The notes: generated by a model from the letters alone, not told the origin. DNA of 64,000 nucleotides from Streptomyces sp. NBC_00620 (GCF_026341825.1 NZ_JAPENY010000001.1:1116001-1180000); one strand, 5' to 3'; positions 42,800 through 51,689 are shown, counted from the first letter of the stretch. Made by a program: numbers and translations.

Positions 42800-43105
42800 C
42801 TACGAAGCCTGGCCCTGCGCGCCGCCGCGGGCCGCGTCGTCTGCGCTGTCCTCCTGGGTGCGGTTCTGGTCCAGGTTGGTCTTGATGCGGTCGACGCGGG
42901 CGACGACCTGGGCGGAGGCGCGGTCGCGCTCCTTGCGCAGGACGACGAAGCTGATCGGGGCGGAGATCACCAGGGAGAGCAGGACGATCCACATGTAGTT
43001 GGAGTCGCCGAAGCCGCGCGGGGCGAAACCGAGGGAGACAAGGCCCCAGACGACCAGGAGGCAGCCCGCGAAGATCCCCAGACGCATCAGCGTGTAGCGG
43101 CCCAT
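42800..43105 (-). CDS. DUF4229-family small membrane protein
   Basis: A 101-residue protein starting at ATG 43105. Two hydrophobic segments (LMRLGIFAGCLLVVWGLVSLGF and MWIVLLSLVISAPISFVVL) are followed by a charged cytoplasmic tail (RKERDRASAQVVARVDRIKT). This is the actinobacterial DUF4229 layout. It closes the minus-strand run that begins at mqnE. Function unknown. Confidence 0.82.
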   Translation of the reverse strand: MGRYTLMRLGIFAGCLLVVWGLVSLGFAPRGFGDSNYMWIVLLSLVISAPISFVVLRKERDRASAQVVARVDRIKTNLDQNRTQEDSADDAARGGAQGQAS

Positions 43106-43216
43106 GTCAATCCACTCTTCCGATCCGAATCCGTTTGGAACACCCCAAAGGGCACCGTCCAGTGAAGCACGACGGGGCGGCGATCTTGCAGGGGGGCCTC
43201 GGGGCGAGGAGGAGTC

Positions 43217-43750
43217 TCAGGCACGGGAGGCGAGCGGCAGCAGCATCGTGATGTCGTCACGGTCCTCGCCGGGAGCGACCCGGATCGCGCCGGGCACGCG
43301 GCCGACCTCCTTGTATCCGCAGGAGGCGTAGAACCGCTCAAGGCCCTCGCCGCCCCGGCAGGTGAGCCGTATCGCCCCGATCCCCTCGAAGCCGGCTCCG
43401 GCCTCCTCCGCGGCGGCCAGCAGCTCGCGCCCGTACCCCTTGCCCTGGTGCCTGGGATGCACCATCACCGTGTACAGCCACACCCAGTGCTTCATCAGCC
43501 GGTGCGTGTTGAAGCTGAAGAACGCGGTGGCGGCGACGGCGCCGTCCTCGTCATACCCCACGAGCAGCCGGGTGCGGCCGTCCGATATCGCCGTGAGGTG
43601 CTTGAGCCACTCGGGCCGGATGTCCTCGGCGTCCACCGGCGGTACGAAACCGACCGAGCCGCCCGCGTTGGAGACGTCCGCCCACAGGCCGATCACTCCG
43701 TCACGGAGCTCCGGACCTATGGGCGGGTCCAGTTGGAAGATCAGTGCCAT
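43217..43750 (-). CDS. GNAT-family N-acetyltransferase
   Basis: A 177-residue protein. The acetyl-CoA-binding motif A is LYTVMVHPRHQGKGYGRELLAAAEE (the QGKGYG loop), and motif B is GAIRLTCRGGEGLERFYASCGYKEVGR. It starts 13 bases after mqnE stops, so it is probably co-transcribed with it. The acceptor is unknown; no link to menaquinone chemistry is evident. Confidence 0.9.
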   Translation of the reverse strand: MALIFQLDPPIGPELRDGVIGLWADVSNAGGSVGFVPPVDAEDIRPEWLKHLTAISDGRTRLLVGYDEDGAVAATAFFSFNTHRLMKHWVWLYTVMVHPRHQGKGYGRELLAAAEEAGAGFEGIGAIRLTCRGGEGLERFYASCGYKEVGRVPGAIRVAPGEDRDDITMLLPLASRA

Positions 43751-43763
43751 CGTGCGCGCTCGC

Positions 43764-44927
43764 TCAGACCCGCATCGGCTGGGGGGACTCGCGGCGCGCC
43801 GGGTCGGGACCGTCGTACTCGCGGATGATCTCGTACCGCGTGTTCCGCTCGACCGGGCGGAAGCCGGCGTCGCGGATCAGGTCGAGCAGGTCCTCGCGGG
43901 TCAGCTTGTTCGGGGTGCCGTAGTTGTCCGCGTCGTGCGTGATCTTGTACTCGACGACCGAGCCGTCCATGTCGTCGGCGCCGTGCTGGAGGGCGAGCTG
44001 CGCGGTCTGGACGCCGTGCATGACCCAGAAGACCTTGACGTGCGGGACGTTGTCGAAGAGGAGGCGTGAGACCGCGAAGGTCTTGAGAGCCTCGGCTCCC
44101 GTCGCCATCTGCGTACGCGCCTGGAGGCGGTTGCGGACCTTGCCGTCCTTCACGTCCACGAAGTCGTGCTGGTAGCGCAGCGGGATGAAGACCTGGAAAC
44201 CGCCGGTCTCGTCCTGGAGTTCGCGCAGCCGCAGCACGTGGTCCACGCGGTGGCGGGGCTCCTCGATGTGGCCGTACAGCATCGTGCACGGGGTCTTGAG
44301 ACCCTTTTCGTGCGCGAGCCGGTGGATGCGCGACCAGTCCTCCCAGTGGGTGCGGTGGTCGACGATGTGCTGCCGGACCTCCCAGTCGAAGATCTCGGCG
44401 CCGCCACCGGTGAGGGACTCGAGCCCGGCGTCGATCAGCTCGTCGAGGATCTCGGAGGCGCTGAGCCCGGAGATCGTCTCGAAGTGGTGGATCTCCGTCG
44501 CCGTGAAGGCCTTCAGGGAGACGTTCGGGAGGGCCTTCTTCAGTTCGCTGAGCGAGCGCGGGTAGTACCGCCACGGCAGGTTCGGGTGCAGGCCGTTGAC
44601 GATGTGCAGCTCGGTGAGGTTCTCGCCCTCCATCGTCTTGGCGAGGCGGACGGCCTCCTCGATGCGCATCGTGTACGCGTCCTTCTCGCCCGGCTTGCGC
44701 TGGAACGAGCAGTACGCGCAGGACGCGGTGCACACGTTCGTCATGTTGAGGTGGCGGTTGACGTTGAAGTGGACGACGTCGCCGTTCTTCTTCATCCGCA
44801 CCTCGTGGGCGAGCCCGCCCAGCCAGGCCAGGTCGTCCGACTCGTACAGCGCGATGCCGTCCTCGCGGGTCAGCCGCTCACCGGCCCGGACCTTGTCCTC
44901 CAGCTCGCGCTTGAGCCCGACATCCAT
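43764..44927 (-). CDS. mqnE: Aminofutalosine synthase MqnE (radical SAM)
   Basis: A 387-residue radical SAM enzyme, ATG 44927 with GGGAGAGG upstream. The cluster motif is CTASCAYC (Cys66, Cys70, Cys73), preceded by HFNVNRHLNMTNV, typical of MqnE. Further family segments are ELHIVNGLHPNLPWRYY and QDETGGFQVFIPLRYQ. MqnE joins the MqnA product to an SAM-derived adenosyl radical, making 6-amino-6-deoxyfutalosine. It follows the Lrp/AsnC gene. Confidence 0.95.
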   Translation of the reverse strand: MDVGLKRELEDKVRAGERLTREDGIALYESDDLAWLGGLAHEVRMKKNGDVVHFNVNRHLNMTNVCTASCAYCSFQRKPGEKDAYTMRIEEAVRLAKTMEGENLTELHIVNGLHPNLPWRYYPRSLSELKKALPNVSLKAFTATEIHHFETISGLSASEILDELIDAGLESLTGGGAEIFDWEVRQHIVDHRTHWEDWSRIHRLAHEKGLKTPCTMLYGHIEEPRHRVDHVLRLRELQDETGGFQVFIPLRYQHDFVDVKDGKVRNRLQARTQMATGAEALKTFAVSRLLFDNVPHVKVFWVMHGVQTAQLALQHGADDMDGSVVEYKITHDADNYGTPNKLTREDLLDLIRDAGFRPVERNTRYEIIREYDGPDPARRESPQPMRV

Positions 44928-44999
44928 GCGTGTACCTCTCCCTAATGACGATCCGTGTCAACCGTACGCCTAACTGCTCCGCCCTTTTGAAGCAGGCGG

Positions 45000-45455
45000 C
45001 TACTCCTCTTCGGGCAGCTCTCCCACCCGGTTCTCCCACTTCGTGGAGAGCACGATGGTCGTACGGGTCCTGGAGACGCCCTTCGTTCCGGACAGCCGCC
45101 GGATGGTCTTCTCCAGACCGTCCACGTCGCTCGCCCGCACCTTGAGCATGAACGAGTCGTCGCCGGCGATGAACCAGCAGTCCTCGATCTCGCTGAGGTC
45201 CTTCATACGGCGCGCCACGTCCTCGTGGTCGGCGGCGTCGGAGAGCGAGATGCCGATCAGGGCGATGACACCGAGACCGAGTGAGGCCGAGTCGACTGTG
45301 GCGCGGTAGCCCGTGATGACACCGGCCGCCTCCAGCCTGTTGATGCGGTCGGTGACACTGGGTCCCGACAGACCGACGAGGCGCCCCAGTTCCGCGTAGG
45401 AAGCCCGGCCGTTCTCTCTCAGGGCCTGGATGAGCTGCCTGTCCACCGCGTCCAT
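45000..45455 (-). CDS. Lrp/AsnC-family transcriptional regulator
   Basis: A 151-residue protein from ATG 45455. An N-terminal helix-turn-helix (MDAVDRQLIQALRENGRASYAELGRLVGLSGPSVTDRINRLEAAGVI) is joined to a RAM ligand domain (GVIALIGISLSDAADHEDVARRMKDLSEIEDCWFIAGDDSFMLKVR). It is 72 bases upstream of mqnE on the same strand and 72 bases downstream of ubiX. It may regulate these genes in response to an amino acid, which is inference. Confidence 0.9.
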   Translation of the reverse strand: MDAVDRQLIQALRENGRASYAELGRLVGLSGPSVTDRINRLEAAGVITGYRATVDSASLGLGVIALIGISLSDAADHEDVARRMKDLSEIEDCWFIAGDDSFMLKVRASDVDGLEKTIRRLSGTKGVSRTRTTIVLSTKWENRVGELPEEE

Positions 45456-45527
45456 GCGATCGATAGCCTTCCGCTGAAGAGTTCCTGAAAGTGATGAATG
45501 CCTGATATGTCGGGTACTGCTCGGTGC

Positions 45528-46211
45528 TCAGACGGTGCGCGAACCCCCGCCGAGTTCGCCTTCCCACCGCCGGTACAGGCCGTGCTCGACGCCCGCCGCG
45601 TCGAGGATCCGCCCGGCGACGAAGTCCACCAGGTCCTGGATGTGCGTGGCGCCCGCGTAGAACGCCGGTGAGGCGGGCAGTACGGTCGCGCCCGCGTCGT
45701 CCAGGGCGACCAAGTGCCGCAGCGTCTGCCCGTTCAGCGGGGTCTCACGGACGGCGACGACCAGCTTGCGGCCCTCCTTGAGCGTGACGCTCGCGGCGCG
45801 CTGGAGCAGGTCCTTGGAGAGCCCGAGGGCGACCCCGGCCACGCAGGCGGTGGAGGCGGGCACGATGAGCATGCCCTTCACGGGGTACGAGCCGGAGGAA
45901 GGCCCCGCCGCCAGGTCCCCGGCACTCCAGTGACGTACGGCGTCCATACGTCCCTCGAAAGCGTTGAAGGCGCCCGGCTTACCGTCGGCGCCCCTGGCCA
46001 GCCACTCGCGCAGGTCCTGCTGCCAGTGGGCGTCCCGGAAGGCGATCCCCGTCTCGTCGAGCAGGGTGAGCCGGGAGGCGCGGGAGACCACGAGGTCCAC
46101 GCTCTCCCCCGCATCCAGAAGCGCACGCAGGACGGCAGCGGCGTACGGGGTACCGGACGCGCCCGACACCCCCACGATCCAAGGCCGGCGCTGCGTCTGT
46201 CCTGGGTTCAT
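45528..46211 (-). CDS. ubiX: UbiX-like flavin prenyltransferase (MqnM-type)
   Basis: A 227-residue protein; ATG 46211 is the start, and the longer open frame upstream is antisense to the rhomboid gene. It has WIVGVSGASGTPYAAAVLRAL (flavin/phosphate loop), PASTACVAGVALGLSKDLLQRAASVTLKEGRKLVVAVRETPLN and PASPAFYAG, all UbiX hallmarks. It makes the prenylated FMN cofactor used by UbiD decarboxylases, here most likely MqnL at 47963. Confidence 0.93.
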   Translation of the reverse strand: MNPGQTQRRPWIVGVSGASGTPYAAAVLRALLDAGESVDLVVSRASRLTLLDETGIAFRDAHWQQDLREWLARGADGKPGAFNAFEGRMDAVRHWSAGDLAAGPSSGSYPVKGMLIVPASTACVAGVALGLSKDLLQRAASVTLKEGRKLVVAVRETPLNGQTLRHLVALDDAGATVLPASPAFYAGATHIQDLVDFVAGRILDAAGVEHGLYRRWEGELGGGSRTV

Positions 46212-46302
46212 GGCACCGAGCCTATCCGGCATGGTGGGGTGGGAACCGGCCAAGGGGGCCGGAGCGTTCCCCGGAGGGGACGAGTTGACCGTGGGGGTCG
46301 CC

Positions 46303-46932
46303 ATGTCGGGTACAGGGTCGGGCACGAGGCCGGGTGCGGAACTCGCGTGGACGCGGGGCGGCCGGGCACAGGCCGCCGCCAAGCTGATGGTGGGCTGGGT
46401 GGCCCTGCTGTGGCTGCTCGAAGTCGTGGACGTGGTCAGCGGCCACGCCCTTGACGGCCTCGGGATCATGCCGCGGCAGGCCTCCGAGCTGGTCGACATC
46501 GTGCCCGCCGCCTTCATCCATTTCGGCTTCGCCCATGTCGCCGCCAACAGCGTGCCGCTGCTTGTCCTCGGCTTCCTCGCGGCCCTCGGCGGGCTGCGCC
46601 GGTTCGCCGCGGTCTGCGCGATGATCATCGTCGCGGACGGTCTGGGCGTGTGGCTCATAGCCCCGGCGAACAGCAACACGGCGGGCGCCTCCGGGCTGAT
46701 CTTCGGCCTGTTCGGCTTCCTTCTGGTCACCGGCTTCATCGAGCGCCGCCCGCTGGGCATCCTCGTCGGCCTGCTGGTCGGCGCCGTCTGGGGCAGCTCG
46801 ATGCTGATGGGCCTCGCCCCGACGCAGACGGGCGTCAGCTGGCAGGGCCATCTCATCGGCCTGATATCGGGGGTGGCGGCGGCGTTCCTGTTCCGCCGCC
46901 GGGCCACCACCGCGCCCGCGCTTATACGGTGA
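46303..46932 (+). CDS. Rhomboid-family intramembrane serine protease-like protein
   Basis: About 209 residues and six hydrophobic segments. The family signs are HFGFAHVAANSVPLLVLG (the HxxxN-type helix 2), GASGLIFGLFG (catalytic Ser in GxSG) and GHLIGLISG (catalytic His). The start is uncertain: I use ATG 46303 behind GGGGG; TTG 46285 behind GGAGGGG and ATG 46231 are alternatives. It lies between two minus-strand menaquinone genes, and its 3' end overlaps mqnP by 11 bases. Substrate unknown. Confidence 0.82.
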   Translation: MSGTGSGTRPGAELAWTRGGRAQAAAKLMVGWVALLWLLEVVDVVSGHALDGLGIMPRQASELVDIVPAAFIHFGFAHVAANSVPLLVLGFLAALGGLRRFAAVCAMIIVADGLGVWLIAPANSNTAGASGLIFGLFGFLLVTGFIERRPLGILVGLLVGAVWGSSMLMGLAPTQTGVSWQGHLIGLISGVAAAFLFRRRATTAPALIR

Positions 46933-47824
46933 GCCCGCGCACCAGCAGATCGAGCAGGGCGCAGGCGAACAGCGCGATGCCGATGAACCCGTTGACGCTG
47001 AAGAACGCGCGGTTCAGGCGGGACAGGTCGTGCGGTTTGACGATGGAGTGCTCGTAGAGGAAGGCACCCGCGACGACCACCAGGCCGACCCAGAAGAACG
47101 TTCCGGCGTCGGTGGCCAGGGCGTACCAGACGAACAGCGCCGTGGTGACGGTGTGGCAGACGCGCGCGCCCCAGACGGCCGCGGGGATCCCGAACCGCGC
47201 CGGCACCGACATCACGCCGACCTCGCGGTCCGTCTCGACGTCCTGGCAGGCGTAGATCAGATCGAAGCCGCCGATCCAGATGCCGACCGCGAGCCCGAGG
47301 ATGACCGCGTCCCAGGACCACTCGCCGGTGATCGCCAGCCAGCCGCCGATCGGGCCCATCGCCTGGGCGAGACCGAGGATGGCCTGCGGGAAGTTAGTGA
47401 ACCGCTTGCCGTACGGGTAGACGACCATCGGGATGACCGCGATGGGCGCGAGGGCCAGGCACAGGGGGTTGAGCAGGGCCGCGGCGCCGAGGAAGAAGAC
47501 GAGGGCGACCAGCGCCCCGGTCCAGGCGTGCTTCACGGTCATCGCGCCGGTGACCAGCTCGCGATGGGCCGTACGGGGATTGCGGGCGTCGATCTCGCGG
47601 TCGATGATCCGGTTCGCGGCCATGGCGAACGTACGCAGCCCGACCATCGCGATGGTGACGAGCAGCAGCCGTCCCCAGTGGATGTTCTCGTCCAGCTGGA
47701 ACATCGCGGTCAGCGCGGCGATGTAGGCGAAGGGCAGCGCGAAGACCGAGTGCTCGATCATGACGAGGCGCAGGAACGCCTTGGTGCGGCCCGGCTGCGG
47801 GAGCGCTGCGGAAGCTGAACTCAC
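46922..47824 (-). CDS. mqnP: UbiA-family prenyltransferase MqnP
   Basis: A 300-residue protein from GTG 47824 with GAGGGAG upstream, with about eight hydrophobic segments. The two Asp-rich motifs of UbiA enzymes are NRIIDREIDARNPRTAHR and DLIYACQDVETDREVG. It attaches the polyprenyl chain to the naphthoate ring in the futalosine menaquinone pathway. Its position next to the UbiD-like mqnL and the nearby ubiX fits the late steps. Confidence 0.93.
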   Translation of the reverse strand: MSSASAALPQPGRTKAFLRLVMIEHSVFALPFAYIAALTAMFQLDENIHWGRLLLVTIAMVGLRTFAMAANRIIDREIDARNPRTAHRELVTGAMTVKHAWTGALVALVFFLGAAALLNPLCLALAPIAVIPMVVYPYGKRFTNFPQAILGLAQAMGPIGGWLAITGEWSWDAVILGLAVGIWIGGFDLIYACQDVETDREVGVMSVPARFGIPAAVWGARVCHTVTTALFVWYALATDAGTFFWVGLVVVAGAFLYEHSIVKPHDLSRLNRAFFSVNGFIGIALFACALLDLLVRGLTV

Positions 47825-47835
47825 AGTCCGTTCTC

Positions 47836-47979
47836 CCTCACGCTGTTCAGAGACCTCACGAGCCGTACCCCTTCACGCTGTTCAAGCACCCTCACAAGCC
47901 GCGCCTGTTCACACTTGCTCAAGCACCTCACAAGCCGCACCTGTTCACGCTGTTCAAGCCCCTCACAAGCCGTACTCCT
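47836..47979. repeat. Four tandem 36-base repeats at the mqnL-mqnP junction
   Basis: Units at 47836-47871, 47872-47907, 47908-47943 and 47944-47979 share TTCACGCTGTTCAAGCACCT followed by CACAAGCCG. The last unit overlaps the end of mqnL and encodes its final residues and stop, so the other three look like copies of the gene's tail. On the minus strand each unit keeps an in-frame stop. Confidence 0.8.
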
Positions 47980-49414
47980 TCCAGCGGCGGTCGACCGTCG
48001 CCGCCGTCTCCGGGTCGGAGAGCACCATCTCGGGCCAGCCCCCGTCCCGGGTGTAGCCCTCCTCGGGCCACTTCCTCGTCGCGTCGATGCCCGCCTTGCC
48101 TCCCCAGAACTGCTGGTAGGAGGCGTGGTCGAGGTGGTCGACCGGGCCTTCTACGACGGTGAGGTCGCGGGCGTAGTCCGTGTTGCCGAGGGCTCGCCAC
48201 GCGACCTCGTGCAGATCGTGGACGTCGCAGTCGGAGTCGACCACCACGATCAGCTTGGTGAGGGACATCATGTGCGCCCCCCACACAGCGTGCATCACCT
48301 TCTGGGCGTGCTTGGGGTATTTCTTGTCGATCGCGACGATCGCACAGTTGTGGAAACCCCCTGCTTCGGGCAGGTGGTAGTCCACGATGTCCGGCACGAT
48401 GATCTTGAGGAGGGGGAGGAAGAACCGCTCCGTCGCCCGGCCCAGGGGTCCGTCCTCCGTCGGAGGGCGGCCTACGACGATCGACTGGATGAGCGGCCGC
48501 TTCCGCATCGTCACGCAGTCGATGGTCAGCGCCGGGAACGGCTCCTGCGGCGTGTAGAACCCGGTGTGGTCGCCGAACGGCCCCTCCGGGAGCATCTCGC
48601 CCGGCTCCAGCCACCCTTCGAGTACGACCTCGGCGTTGGCGGGCACCTGCAGCGGCACCGTCTTGCAGTCGACCATCTCGATGCGCTTGCCCTGGATGAA
48701 CCCGGCGAAGAGGTACTCGTCGATGTCACCGGGCAGCGGGGCGGTCGAGGCGTACGTCACGGCGGGCGGACACCCGAAGGCGATGGCGACCGGCAGCCGC
48801 TCACCCTTGCGGGCCGCCACCTGGTAGTGGTTCCGGCTGTCCTTGTGGATCTGCCAGTGCATGCCGATCGTGCGCTTGTCGTGGCGCTGGAGGCGGTAGA
48901 GCCCGAGATTGCGGATGCCGGACTCGGGGTCCTTGGTGTGGGTCAGGCCCAGATTGAAGAAGGACCCGCCGTCCTGCGGCCAGGTGAACAGCGCCGGAAG
49001 CTGGTCCAGGTCCACGTCCTCGCCCCGGAGCACGACCTCCTGGACCGGCGCCTCCTTGACCTTCTTCGGCGGTACGTGGGTCATCGCGCCGAGCTTCCCG
49101 AAGGCCTCGCGCACCCCGACGAAGCCGTGCGGCAGCTCGGGCTTGAGCAGCCCGCCGATCTTCTCGGAGATGTCGCCGTACGACTTCAGCCCCAGGGCCT
49201 TCAGCAGTCGCCGGTCGGTCCCGAAAACGTTCATCGCGAGCGGCATCGCGGACCCGCGGACGTTCTCGAAGAGCAGCGCCGGGCCCTGCGCCTTCTGCAC
49301 CCGGTCGACGATCTCCCCGACTTCCAGATACGGATCCACCTCGGCCTTGATGCGCTTGAGGTCGCCCTCACGCTCCAGGGCCCGCAACAGGGAGCGAAGA
49401 TCGTCATAAGCCAT
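47963..49414 (-). CDS. mqnL: UbiD-family decarboxylase MqnL
   Basis: A 483-residue UbiD-type protein from ATG 49414. Family segments: FENVRGSAMPLAMNVFGTDRR, NLGLYRLQRHDKRTIGMHWQIHKD, VAIAFGCPPAVTYASTAPLPGDIDEY and EMLPEGPFGDHTGFYTPQEPFP with the E-x-x-x-D-H active region, then LTKLIVVVDSDCDVHD. It should decarboxylate the naphthoate using prenyl-FMN from the UbiX-like protein. First gene of the mqnL-mqnP pair. Confidence 0.94.
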   Translation of the reverse strand: MAYDDLRSLLRALEREGDLKRIKAEVDPYLEVGEIVDRVQKAQGPALLFENVRGSAMPLAMNVFGTDRRLLKALGLKSYGDISEKIGGLLKPELPHGFVGVREAFGKLGAMTHVPPKKVKEAPVQEVVLRGEDVDLDQLPALFTWPQDGGSFFNLGLTHTKDPESGIRNLGLYRLQRHDKRTIGMHWQIHKDSRNHYQVAARKGERLPVAIAFGCPPAVTYASTAPLPGDIDEYLFAGFIQGKRIEMVDCKTVPLQVPANAEVVLEGWLEPGEMLPEGPFGDHTGFYTPQEPFPALTIDCVTMRKRPLIQSIVVGRPPTEDGPLGRATERFFLPLLKIIVPDIVDYHLPEAGGFHNCAIVAIDKKYPKHAQKVMHAVWGAHMMSLTKLIVVVDSDCDVHDLHEVAWRALGNTDYARDLTVVEGPVDHLDHASYQQFWGGKAGIDATRKWPEEGYTRDGGWPEMVLSDPETAATVDRRWKEYGL

Positions 49415-49503
49415 GTCTCCAAGTATCGGCCACCCGCTAACCTGTGCCCGTCACCGGGGCCCTTTCGCCGCCCCGCCGCCGCTCACTGAGGGATCGCCCG
49501 CCC

Positions 49504-49899
49504 ATGCTCAGGTATCTGCCCTTCCTGCTGGTCCTGGCGCTGTGGATCTACGCCTTCATCGACTGCCTGAACACCCCGGAGAAGGAAGTCCGGGGCCTGC
49601 CGAAGGTGGTGTGGGTGATCATCATCCTGCTCTTCGGCGAGGTGCTGGTCGGCCCGGTCGCCTGGCTGGTGGCGGGCAGGCCGCGTAAGACGCCCGCGAA
49701 CGGCGCCGCGCCCTCCACCTGGCGCCGCGACCAGCGCACGGGGTTCGTCGCGCCCGACGACAACCCCGAGTTCCTCAAGTCCCTCAAGTCCGACAAGGAC
49801 GGTGGCGAGGACGACGAGGCGCTCCTCAAGAAGTGGGAGGCAGACCTCCAGCGCCGCGAGGAGGAACTGAAGCGGCGCGAGCGCGACGACGAGGCCTGA
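49504..49899 (+). CDS. PLDc_N-type small membrane protein
   Basis: A 131-residue protein from ATG 49504. Two hydrophobic segments (YLPFLLVLALWIYAFIDCL and LPKVVWVIIILLFGEVLVGPVAWLVAG) carry the PLD-nuclease/cardiolipin-synthase N-terminal pattern (FIDCLNTPEKEVRGLPKVVWV). No catalytic HKD domain follows. The rest is charged and helical, ending EADLQRREEELKRRERDDEA, a likely coiled coil. It is divergent from mqnL and close upstream of the LysR gene. Confidence 0.82.
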   Translation: MLRYLPFLLVLALWIYAFIDCLNTPEKEVRGLPKVVWVIIILLFGEVLVGPVAWLVAGRPRKTPANGAAPSTWRRDQRTGFVAPDDNPEFLKSLKSDKDGGEDDEALLKKWEADLQRREEELKRRERDDEA

Positions 49900-49906
49900 C
49901 CCCGCC

Positions 49907-50806
49907 ATGGCCGACATGGAACTGCGGCTGCTCGTCACCTTCGAGAAGGTCGCGACCGTGCTGAGTTTCACGCAGGCCGCCGCCGAGCTGAAGTACGCGC
50001 AGTCCAGCGTGACCAGTCAGGTCCGTGCCCTGGAGTCCTCACTCGGGACCGAGCTCTTCGACCGGCTGGGGAGCAGGATCCGGCTGACCGAGGCGGGTGA
50101 ACGGCTCCTCCCGTACGCCCGTCAGATCATCGAGCTGGCCGAGGAGGCGCGGGCGGCGGTCGTCGGCGCCGGGGAGCCGAGCGGCGCGCTCACCGTCGGC
50201 ACGATGGAGTCGCTGACCGCGTACCGGCTGCTGCCCCTCCTCGAACTGTTCCACCACCGCTATCCAGGCGTCCGGCTCTCGCTGCGCACGACCATCGGCG
50301 ACGAGACGCGGCAGGCGCTCCGGCAGGGCACGTACGACGTGGGCTTCCTGATGGAGCGGGAGACCGAGCACGCGGGCCTCGAGACGGCGGTGCTCGCGGT
50401 CGAGCCGCTGACGCTCGTCGCGGCGCCGGGCCATCGGCTCGCCAACACGCCTGTGGTCACCGCGGATCTCGTACGGGAGTCCCTGCTCGCCACCGAACCG
50501 GGCTGCGCCTACCGGGACTTGTTCGAGCTGGAGCTCAACTCCCTTGGGCAGGTCGCCTTCACGGAGTTCGGCACGATCGAGGCGACCAAGCGTGCCGCGG
50601 CGGCCGGCCTCGGGATCGCGCTCCTGCCCGAGGTGACGGTCGCCGCGGAGCTGGCGGACGGCAGTCTTGTCCGGCTGCCGTGGGAGGTGCCGTTCACACT
50701 TCGGACGCAGCTGGCGTGGCGGGCCGGGAAGCGGCTTCCGGCGCATGTGCGGCTGTTCGTGGAGCAGGCGCGGCGGCTGGTGCGGGAGCAGTCGTCGGAC
50801 GCGTGA
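49907..50806 (+). CDS. LysR-family transcriptional regulator
   Basis: A 299-residue protein from ATG 49907 (ATG 49916 is possible), 7 bases after the previous gene. The helix-turn-helix is clear (LLVTFEKVATVLSFTQAAAELKYAQSSVTSQVRALESSLGTELFDR), followed by a substrate-binding domain (GALTVGTMESLTAYRLLPLLELF). Its last 113 bases are antisense to the end of the converging DMT transporter gene, which it may regulate. Confidence 0.9.
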   Translation: MADMELRLLVTFEKVATVLSFTQAAAELKYAQSSVTSQVRALESSLGTELFDRLGSRIRLTEAGERLLPYARQIIELAEEARAAVVGAGEPSGALTVGTMESLTAYRLLPLLELFHHRYPGVRLSLRTTIGDETRQALRQGTYDVGFLMERETEHAGLETAVLAVEPLTLVAAPGHRLANTPVVTADLVRESLLATEPGCAYRDLFELELNSLGQVAFTEFGTIEATKRAAAAGLGIALLPEVTVAAELADGSLVRLPWEVPFTLRTQLAWRAGKRLPAHVRLFVEQARRLVREQSSDA

Positions 50807-51689
50807 CCTGCACGGGCTTGGTAAGCGTGACCTTCAGGCTGGCCGCCACGATCAGCGGGACGCCCAACGCCTGGACGAGGCCGATGTGGTGGCCGTACAC
50901 CGCCCAGTCGGCGACCATCGCGACCGCCGGGTAGGTGAAGGCGAGTACGGCGATCTTCGCGGTCGGCAGTTTGGCGTACGCGGAGTACATGAGGACGTAC
51001 ATCAGGCCCGTGTGGATGAGTCCGAGTCCGACCAGCCAGCCCCATCCGGCGCCGGTCCCGCGCATCGCGCCGAAGTCGGCGAAGGGGAGCAACAGCGGGA
51101 TTCCTACGAGGACTTGGACGAGGGCGATGAGGTGGGGGCGTACGCCGGTGATGCGCTTGGTCACGAGGGTGGAGAGGCCGTAGAGGAGGGCGGCGAGGAG
51201 CGCCTGGCCGATGCCGAGGAGGTAGGTGGTGTCTCCGCCAGTGAAGTCCGCGGGGCGGATTCCCGAGACCAGGATCAGGCCGGCGAAGGCGACGACGATC
51301 CAGCCCGCCTTCGCCGCGGTGAGGCGCTCGCGGAAGAGGAGGGCGCCCAGCAGGACCACGTAGAACGGCTGGGTGTGGTAGACGACGGTCGCGACCGAGA
51401 TCGACGTGTTCTCGTACGACTGGAAGAGCAGGACCCAGTTGAAGACGATGAACACCCCGCCGAGTACGGCGAGTCCGAGTTTTCGCGGGGTGAAGCCGTG
51501 TCCGCGGAACCAGCCGCGGGCGACGACATACGCGCCCAGCGCCAGGGCGCCGAAGAGGACGCGGAAGAAGACGACGTTGAAGGGGGAGGCGCCGGACTCG
51601 ACGACGAAGATGCCGAGGGTGCCGGAGAGGACCATGGCGGCGGTCAGTTGGGCGGTGCCCTTGTTCTCGAGGGTGCTTTTCGAGGTCAT
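50694..51689 (-). CDS. EamA/DMT-family transporter
   Basis: A 331-residue membrane protein with about ten hydrophobic segments in two EamA repeats (about residues 14-140 and 152-290): TLGIFVVESGASPFNVVFFRVLFGAL and LLGIGQALLAALLYGLSTLVTK open them. The C-terminal 40 residues are an Ala/Pro-rich tail (TTAPAPAAAPAPRTAAHAPE) encoded opposite the end of the LysR gene, and were possibly gained by stop-codon loss. Likely a metabolite exporter; substrate unknown. Confidence 0.88.
   Translation of the reverse strand: MTSKSTLENKGTAQLTAAMVLSGTLGIFVVESGASPFNVVFFRVLFGALALGAYVVARGWFRGHGFTPRKLGLAVLGGVFIVFNWVLLFQSYENTSISVATVVYHTQPFYVVLLGALLFRERLTAAKAGWIVVAFAGLILVSGIRPADFTGGDTTYLLGIGQALLAALLYGLSTLVTKRITGVRPHLIALVQVLVGIPLLLPFADFGAMRGTGAGWGWLVGLGLIHTGLMYVLMYSAYAKLPTAKIAVLAFTYPAVAMVADWAVYGHHIGLVQALGVPLIVAASLKVTLTKPVQVTRPTTAPAPAAAPAPRTAAHAPEAASRPATPAASEV

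Noticed and set aside
47836..47979. Possible CRISPR-like array at the mqnL-mqnP junction
   Set aside because: Units are direct tandem copies without spacers and derive from the end of mqnL.
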